From NCBI GenBank assembly GCA_013911715.1, contig JACEST010000072.1, forward strand, positions 1 through 9,960: DNA of 9,960 nt, read 5' to 3'. The stretch's first letter is position 1; every line of letters starts with the position of its first letter. The notes under the pieces are model-generated. The model had not been told where the DNA came from and did no database searches. It worked only from the letters and a program-made list of their open reading frames with translations. Below are positions 6,106 to 9,960 of the stretch, piece by piece. The DNA comes from Sphingopyxis sp. (GTDB lineage: Bacteria; Pseudomonadota; Alphaproteobacteria; Sphingomonadales; Sphingomonadaceae). The translations under genes were made by a program, and so were the position numbers.

Positions 6106-6618
6106 CCGCATATACTGCATCATATAGGGTACATGGTCGGCCTTGCCGATGGGCACGCCGCGCATCCGCATGATCGTATAAGCCGCCATGATGTGGAACC
6201 AGAATTGCGGCAGCGCCCAATCGCGGACATAGGCGCTGGCGGGCAAATCGAACGCCATGCCGCCCGGCAGATCGAGCGCGATCATGCGGTCGGGGTTGGA
6301 ATCGAGCTGGTCGGCGTCGATTTCGGTGATTAGCCGGAGTGCCGCCTTGAGCCGGTCGCGGTGTGCGGTGATGGTCGGGGCGGCCTCGGGCGGATCGGCA
6401 ATTTCGCGCGCGGCGAGGCGGCGCATTGGTTGCAACAGCTGAGCGACCACGAAGTCTAGTTGCTTCGCCAGCGGATGCATGTCGGGCGCGAGGCGGGTGT
6501 CGAGCAGGTCGGCTTCGGCGACGTCATTGTCGGCACACCACGCCGCAGCCTTGGCGAGTTGCCCTAGCAGCGCGCGCACCTGTTGCTCGAAGATGGGGAT
6601 GGTCTGGGCGTGGATCAT
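6097..6618 (-). CDS. DUF1993 family protein (DinB-like helical bundle)
   Basis: A 173-residue, mostly helical protein that I recognise as DUF1993: it begins MIHAQTIPIFEQQVRALLGQ, has LAPDMHPLAKQLDFVVAQL (about 42-61), LPGGMAFDLPAS (about 117-128), a WALPQFWFHIMAAYTIMRM block (about 133-151), then RGVPIGKADHV near the C-terminus. The family is thought to share the DinB/YfiT four-helix fold; histidines at the MHP and FHI positions could be metal ligands as in DinB proteins, but no function is established. The ATG is preceded on its own strand by CGGAGA (about 9 bases upstream). It starts 23 bases after the stop of the ABC exporter, so the two are probably co-transcribed. No signal peptide; cytoplasmic. 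Confidence 0.85.
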   Translation of the reverse strand: MIHAQTIPIFEQQVRALLGQLAKAAAWCADNDVAEADLLDTRLAPDMHPLAKQLDFVVAQLLQPMRRLAAREIADPPEAAPTITAHRDRLKAALRLITEIDADQLDSNPDRMIALDLPGGMAFDLPASAYVRDWALPQFWFHIMAAYTIMRMRGVPIGKADHVPYMMQYMRQA

Positions 6619-6641
6619 GGTGGCGTCTCCGGTCGGTGCGG

Positions 6642-8432
6642 TCAGGCGGCTTCGTGAAATTGCAGGCGGGCGAGGCGGGCGTAGAGGCCGCCGGCGGTGA
6701 CGAGCGCATCGTGGCGGCCGGCCTCGACGATGCGGCCTTCGTCCATCACGATGATGCGGTCGGCGGCGCGGACGGTCGCGAGGCGGTGGGCGATGACCAC
6801 CGTTGTTCTGTCGGCCATCAGCCGGTCGAGCGCGTCCTGGACCAGCCGTTCGCTTTCCGCGTCGAGCGCCGAAGTGGCTTCGTCGAGCAGCAACAACGGC
6901 GCCTGACGCAGCAATGCGCGCGCGATGGCAATGCGCTGGCGCTGCCCGCCCGACAGGCGCGCGCCGCTTTCACCCATGAAAGTGTCGAGACCGTCGGGCA
7001 GCTTGCGCAGGAATTCGGCGGCGTTTGCGGCTTCGGCGGCGGCCCAGATCGCCTCGTCGCTGGCGAGCCAATTGCCGTAGCGCAAATTGTCGCGCGCGCT
7101 GGAGGCAAAGATCACCGTTTCCTGCGGCACCATCGCGATGCGGGCGCGCAGGTCGGCGGGGTCGGCTTCGGTCAGCGGGACACCGTCGATGCTGACATGG
7201 CCGCTTTGCGGGTCGTAAAAGCGCTGGGCGAGCTGGAACAGCGTCGTTTTGCCCGCGCCCGAGGGGCCGACAATGGCGACGGTTTCGCGCGGGGCGATTT
7301 CGAGCGTGAAATCGTGCAGCGCGGGGGCGTCGGGCCGCGTCGGGTAGCGGAATTCGACATGGTGGAAAGCGAGCGCGCCGACCGGCGGGTCGGGCATGGC
7401 GCGCGGGGCAGCCGGGGCCTGAATGTCGGGTTCGGCATTGAGCAGCTCGCTCAGCCGTTCGGACGCGCCGGCGGCGCGGAGCAGGTCGCCCCAAACTTCG
7501 GTGAGTGCGCCGAATGCGCCGGCGACAAGGCCGCCGTAGAGCACGAAAGCGCCGATGGTGCCGCCGGAGATGCTGCCTGCCGCGACCTCTTTGGCGCCGT
7601 AAAACAGCAAGGTCGTGATCGCGCCGAACAAGAGGCCGATGACGATGGCGGTCATGATGGCGCGCAGCGCGACGCGGCGGCGTGCGGTGGCGAAGCTCGC
7701 CTCAACCGCGCCGCTGAAGCGTTCGGCTTCGCGTGATTCCTGCCCGAAGGCTTGCACGATTTTCATTGCCCCGAACTGTTCAGCGGTCATCGCGCCAATG
7801 TCGGCGACGCGGTCTTGACTGGAGCGCGAGATATTCTGCAGGCGGCGGCCAAGGACTACAATCGGCATGATGATGATGGGGATGCCTAGCAGCATCGCGC
7901 CCGTCAGCTGCGGCGACAAAGTGAAGAGCAGGCCGATGCCGCCGACGCCCATAACCAGATTGCGCAGCGCGACCGACACGGTGGTGCCGACGACCTGTTC
8001 GATGACGGCGGTGTCGGCGGTCATCCGGCTGGCGATTTCCGACGGCCGGTTTTCTTCGAAATAGGCAGGGGCGAGGCGGAGCAAGTTGCGCTGCACGGCG
8101 CTGCGGATATCAGCGACCACGCGCTCGCCGAGCCAGCTGACGAAATAAAAGCGCGTTGCCGTGGCGAGCGCGAGCACGACGACGATCATATAGAAATAGC
8201 GGAAATGCGGGGCAATGTCGCCGCCGCCCGCGACGAAGCCACTGTCGATCATCGCGCGGAACTGCCACGGGATGGCAAGCGTCGCTGCCGCAGCCACGAA
8301 CAGCGCGAGCGCAGCGCAGGCGATTTTGGCCGGATAGGCCAGCGCATAGCGCCAGATCATGCGGAGGCTGGACAGCTTGCGCGCCTTGGGTTCGGGAGCA
8401 GGCGGGGGAGCGGTCGTTACAGGGGCACTCAT
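6642..8432 (-). CDS. MsbA-related ABC exporter, fused permease and ATPase
   Basis: A 596-residue half-transporter that should act as a homodimer in the inner membrane. A short proline-rich cytoplasmic N-terminus precedes about six membrane helices (about 36-56, 80-100, 155-173, 176-196, 258-280, 292-312). The ATPase domain (about 350-590) has all motifs: A-loop Tyr363 (FRYPTRP), Walker A GPSGAGKTT (389-397), Q-loop Gln437 (VPQE), signature LSGGQ (493-497), Walker B LLLLDE (513-518), D-loop SALD and switch His549 (IAHRL). It resembles the alphaproteobacterial MsbA-related group (TIGR02204-like); the substrate, lipid or drug, cannot be read from sequence. The ATG at 8432 is preferred because TAGGACA lies about 7-9 bases upstream; an in-frame TTG at 8468 would add 12 residues. 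Located downstream of yjhX and upstream of the DUF1993 gene on the same strand. Confidence 0.92.
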   Translation of the reverse strand: MSAPVTTAPPPAPEPKARKLSSLRMIWRYALAYPAKIACAALALFVAAAATLAIPWQFRAMIDSGFVAGGGDIAPHFRYFYMIVVVLALATATRFYFVSWLGERVVADIRSAVQRNLLRLAPAYFEENRPSEIASRMTADTAVIEQVVGTTVSVALRNLVMGVGGIGLLFTLSPQLTGAMLLGIPIIIMPIVVLGRRLQNISRSSQDRVADIGAMTAEQFGAMKIVQAFGQESREAERFSGAVEASFATARRRVALRAIMTAIVIGLLFGAITTLLFYGAKEVAAGSISGGTIGAFVLYGGLVAGAFGALTEVWGDLLRAAGASERLSELLNAEPDIQAPAAPRAMPDPPVGALAFHHVEFRYPTRPDAPALHDFTLEIAPRETVAIVGPSGAGKTTLFQLAQRFYDPQSGHVSIDGVPLTEADPADLRARIAMVPQETVIFASSARDNLRYGNWLASDEAIWAAAEAANAAEFLRKLPDGLDTFMGESGARLSGGQRQRIAIARALLRQAPLLLLDEATSALDAESERLVQDALDRLMADRTTVVIAHRLATVRAADRIIVMDEGRIVEAGRHDALVTAGGLYARLARLQFHEAA

Positions 8433-8452
8433 GACATTTGTCCTAGAACGCA

Positions 8453-8482
8453 GACCGCCCCGCCGCAATGGGCGAGGCGGTC
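8453..8482 (-). promoter_or_regulatory. stable stem-loop between yjhX and the ABC exporter
   Basis: GACCGCC (8453-8459) pairs with GGCGGTC (8476-8482); after one mismatch, CGCC (8461-8464) pairs with GGCG (8471-8474), leaving a 6-base loop. It ends 20 bases before the exporter start on the minus strand. There is no T tract on either side, so it may be an inefficient terminator for yjhX, an mRNA end or leader structure, or chance in GC-rich DNA. Confidence 0.4.
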
Positions 8483-8534
8483 GCGGTTGATTAGCTGCGT
8501 TTCCGAGCCTTTTCAGCCCGGCTGCACAACCGCA

Positions 8535-8792
8535 TCAACGATTGTCGAGCTGCGCGCGCACTGCCAGCAATCCCGCGCGGGTGATGCGATAGGGTTTGCC
8601 GCCATGCGAGGCGATGAAGCCGCGTTTGCGCAGGCGCTGGAACACCGCGAGGGTGCCGTCGGTGAGGACATAGCCTTCGCGGGTGAAGCAGGGCGCGGCG
8701 ATGACGCGCCTCGAGGGATCGCGCCGGTGGCGAATGTCGCCGCCCTGCGCCAGCGCGTGAAGCACGCGCTGTTCAGCTTTGGAAATATTCAT
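8535..8792 (-). CDS. yjhX: YjhX family small protein (UPF0386, putative toxin)
   Basis: The 85-residue protein starts MNISKAEQRVLHALAQGG and ends YRITRAGLLAVRAQLDNR, with the middle block GYVLTDGTLAVFQRL. This matches Escherichia coli YjhX, also 85 residues, along its whole length as I recall it. YjhX has been proposed as the toxin of a YjhX-YjhQ pair, in which YjhQ is a GNAT acetyltransferase; the helical pattern with a basic RLRKRGFI segment also fits a small winged-helix DNA- or RNA-binding protein. The start at 8792 is chosen by that match; the frame extends upstream to 8834 but the added MRRRAPDILS... segment has no family resemblance. A weak GGA lies about 10 bases before the ATG. No acetyltransferase gene is adjacent on either side, so this copy is an orphan in this window. 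Confidence 0.85.
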   Translation of the reverse strand: MNISKAEQRVLHALAQGGDIRHRRDPSRRVIAAPCFTREGYVLTDGTLAVFQRLRKRGFIASHGGKPYRITRAGLLAVRAQLDNR

Positions 8793-8882
8793 GGAAAATC
8801 GTCCGGATAGAATATCGGGCGCGCGCCGACGCATGGGGTCGGCGGCGTTCAGCCATTCATCCCCTTACGCCGGGATGTTTAG

Positions 8883-8922
8883 CGGTGGCCCGCATTCTCG
8901 GACATCAAAGCTCCGGTGGCCC
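8883..8922. repeat. direct repeat CGGTGGCCC, two copies 31 bases apart
   Basis: Two exact 9-base copies start at 8883 and 8914, about three helical turns apart, in the divergent yjhX-phaZ intergenic region. Spacing on one helix face would fit a regulator binding twice, but the repeat is short and could be chance in GC-rich DNA. Confidence 0.35.
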
Positions 8923-8982
8923 ACTATGGGCGCTCGCTTCTGTTAACGAACGGGCCATTTCGGGGCAAGCGCGGTAAATTGA

Positions 8983-8991
8983 TGCATTGCA
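8983..8991. promoter_or_regulatory. TGC-N3-GCA palindrome upstream of phaZ, possible PhaR-type operator
   Basis: TGCATTGCA is a perfect odd palindrome 76 bases before the phaZ start and overlaps the weak -35 candidate. PhaR repressors of alphaproteobacteria are reported to bind CTGC-N3-GCAG-like sites; this site matches the inner six bases but has A and C instead of the outer C and G. Regulation by PhaR is inference. Confidence 0.3.
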
Positions 8992-9066
8992 CAATGGAGA
9001 CGATGGCCTAGACTGCGCCCATCGCGATGCCTGCGTCAGACGGGCACACCCCAACAGGATGATGAC

Positions 9067-9960
9067 ATGCTTTATCACGCGTTTGAATTGCAGAAGGCCT
9101 GGCTCGCGGGGGCGAGCGCCTTTGCCACGGCCGGGTCGCAGGTGTTGAGCCACCCGGCCAATCCGTTCGGCTATATCGGCGGCAGCCCGATGTTTGCCTC
9201 GGCCTTGGAAGTGTTCGCGCACGCTGCTGCGCCGCGCGGCAAGCCCAAGTTCGGGCTCGATACGACCGTGCTCAACGGCAAGACGGTGCCGGTGCGCGAG
9301 TTGATCGAGGCGCGGAAACCCTTTGGCCAGCTCAAGCATTTTGTCCATCGCGGCAGCGCCGACGCGCCCAAATTGCTGATCGTCGCGCCGATGTCGGGCC
9401 ATTATGCCACGCTGCTGCGCGGCACGGTCGAACGGATGCTGCCCGGCCATAATGTGTGGATCACCGATTGGCGCGACGCGCGCAACGCCCCGTTGACCGC
9501 CGGGGGGTTCGATCTGGAATCCTATATCGATTATGTCGTCGAGTGGCTGGAATTTATCGGACCCGACACGCATGTGCTCGCGGTGTGCCAGCCGTCGGTG
9601 CCGGTCTATGCCGCGACCGCCGTCATGGGCGCAGCGAAACATCCGTGTCGCCCCAAGACGCTGACGCTGATGGGTGGCCCGATCGACACGCGCGAGGCCC
9701 CGACCGAGGTCAACAACCATGCCACCAAGCGCCCCCACGAATGGTTCGTCAGCAATGTGATCGCTACCGTCCCGGCTTATTACAAAGGGGCGGGGCGGCA
9801 GGTGTATCCGGGCTTTCTGCAGCTCGCCGGGTTCATGTCGATGAACCTGGGCAACCATATGATGAGCCATTGGACGATGTTCCGGCATCTGGTCGACGGC
9901 GATGGCGAAAGCGCGGACAAGCAAAAGGATTTCTACGACGAATATCGCGCAGTGTGCGAC
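9067..9960 (+). CDS. phaZ: intracellular polyhydroxyalkanoate depolymerase (3' end outside window)
   Basis: The frame is open from ATG 9067 to the window end, 298 codons of an expected 400-420. The start follows AGGAT (9056-9060) by 6 bases. The protein begins MLYHAFELQKAWLAGAS and is an alpha/beta-hydrolase of the intracellular PHB depolymerase family (TIGR01849-type), which breaks down stored polyester on the granule surface to 3-hydroxybutyrate units. Visible marks are IVAPMSGHYATLLRGTVE (about 105-122), the oxyanion-side core; ITDWRDARNAP (132-142); and CQPSVP with the nucleophilic Cys174, the Cys replacing Ser that is typical of Ralstonia PhaZ1-like enzymes. LMGGPIDTR (201-209) and NNHATKRPHEWF follow. 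No signal peptide, so the substrate is internal granules. The catalytic His and part of the C-terminus lie outside the window. Divergent from yjhX. Confidence 0.93.
   Translation, partial: MLYHAFELQKAWLAGASAFATAGSQVLSHPANPFGYIGGSPMFASALEVFAHAAAPRGKPKFGLDTTVLNGKTVPVRELIEARKPFGQLKHFVHRGSADAPKLLIVAPMSGHYATLLRGTVERMLPGHNVWITDWRDARNAPLTAGGFDLESYIDYVVEWLEFIGPDTHVLAVCQPSVPVYAATAVMGAAKHPCRPKTLTLMGGPIDTREAPTEVNNHATKRPHEWFVSNVIATVPAYYKGAGRQVYPGFLQLAGFMSMNLGNHMMSHWTMFRHLVDGDGESADKQKDFYDEYRAVCD

Larger units (their letters stand above)
8793..9066. promoter_or_regulatory. divergent intergenic region between yjhX and phaZ
   Basis: These 274 bases must hold both divergent promoters. On the yjhX side an inverted repeat CGCCGAC/GTCGGCG with a 7-base loop lies at 8824-8844. 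In the middle, CGGTGGCCC occurs twice (8883-8891 and 8914-8922), 31 bases apart. On the phaZ side, TGCATTGCA (8983-8991) is a perfect 9-base palindrome. A weak promoter reading for phaZ is TTGCAC (8987-8992), 16 bases, TAGACT (9009-9014). No small gene or RNA gene was recognised. Confidence 0.4.

Noticed and set aside
6426..7736. 436-residue open frame on the plus strand opposite the ABC exporter
   Set aside because: The minus strand encodes all ABC motifs in order. The plus frame is a low-complexity Arg/Gly/Ala-rich shadow with no domain and no ribosome site.
8793..8834. Extended start of YjhX at 8834
   Set aside because: Added residues are not part of the family, and start 8792 gives exactly the 85-residue length of YjhX.
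8905..9924. 339-residue open frame on the minus strand opposite phaZ
   Set aside because: phaZ in the plus frame has clear catalytic and family motifs; the antisense frame is His/Arg-rich and typical of the complement of a GC-rich gene.
1..9960. CRISPR array, tRNA, rRNA, IS element or integrase
   Set aside because: No regularly spaced repeats, no cloverleaf, no transposase or integrase motifs and no terminal inverted repeats with target duplication were seen.

Overview
The window looks like chromosomal DNA of an alphaproteobacterium, most likely a sphingomonad (order Sphingomonadales). This rests on protein content: a compact gene-transfer-agent (GTA) type tail module, a sphingomonad-style OmpA protein, an MsbA-related ABC exporter, an intracellular polyhydroxyalkanoate (PHA) depolymerase of the Cys-nucleophile type, and high GC. 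No rRNA, tRNA, IS element or CRISPR array was seen.

Layout. (1) 1-4234, plus strand: the distal end of a GTA/phage-type tail operon. It runs from a DUF2460 protein (5' end outside the window) through a DUF2163 hub-like protein, an NlpC/P60-type cell-wall peptidase and a 726-residue tail tip protein to a DUF2793 protein. The first genes are coupled by ATGA overlaps or a 3-base gap. The order matches orfs g12-g15 of the Rhodobacter capsulatus GTA, but the last protein lacks the TIM-barrel region of its Rhodobacter counterpart. (2) 4364-5475, plus strand: a monocistronic OmpA-family outer-membrane protein with a strong intrinsic terminator. (3) 5476-6088, plus strand: a lone ExbD/TolR-like protein behind an unusually structured leader of about 135 bases that includes a hairpin over the ribosome binding site. 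(4) 6097-8432, minus strand: an ABC exporter followed by a DUF1993 protein, convergent with exbD; the two facing stop codons flank or lie in a small palindrome. (5) 8535-8792, minus strand: a YjhX-family small protein (toxin-like, 85 residues) with no YjhQ partner in view. (6) 9067 to the window end, plus strand: phaZ, truncated by the window edge at 298 codons and divergent from yjhX across a 274-base intergenic region.

How the parts work together: the first block would build the tail tip of a phage-like particle that delivers DNA, with hub, peptidase and tip/receptor-binding functions. The remaining genes are housekeeping or envelope functions with no evident link to it. The most unusual signals are the exbD leader with mutually exclusive pairings, the TIM-barrel-less tail protein directly followed by DUF2793, and the orphan YjhX. 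I do not see a clearly new multi-gene system. All family assignments are from recognition of protein motifs without database searches.
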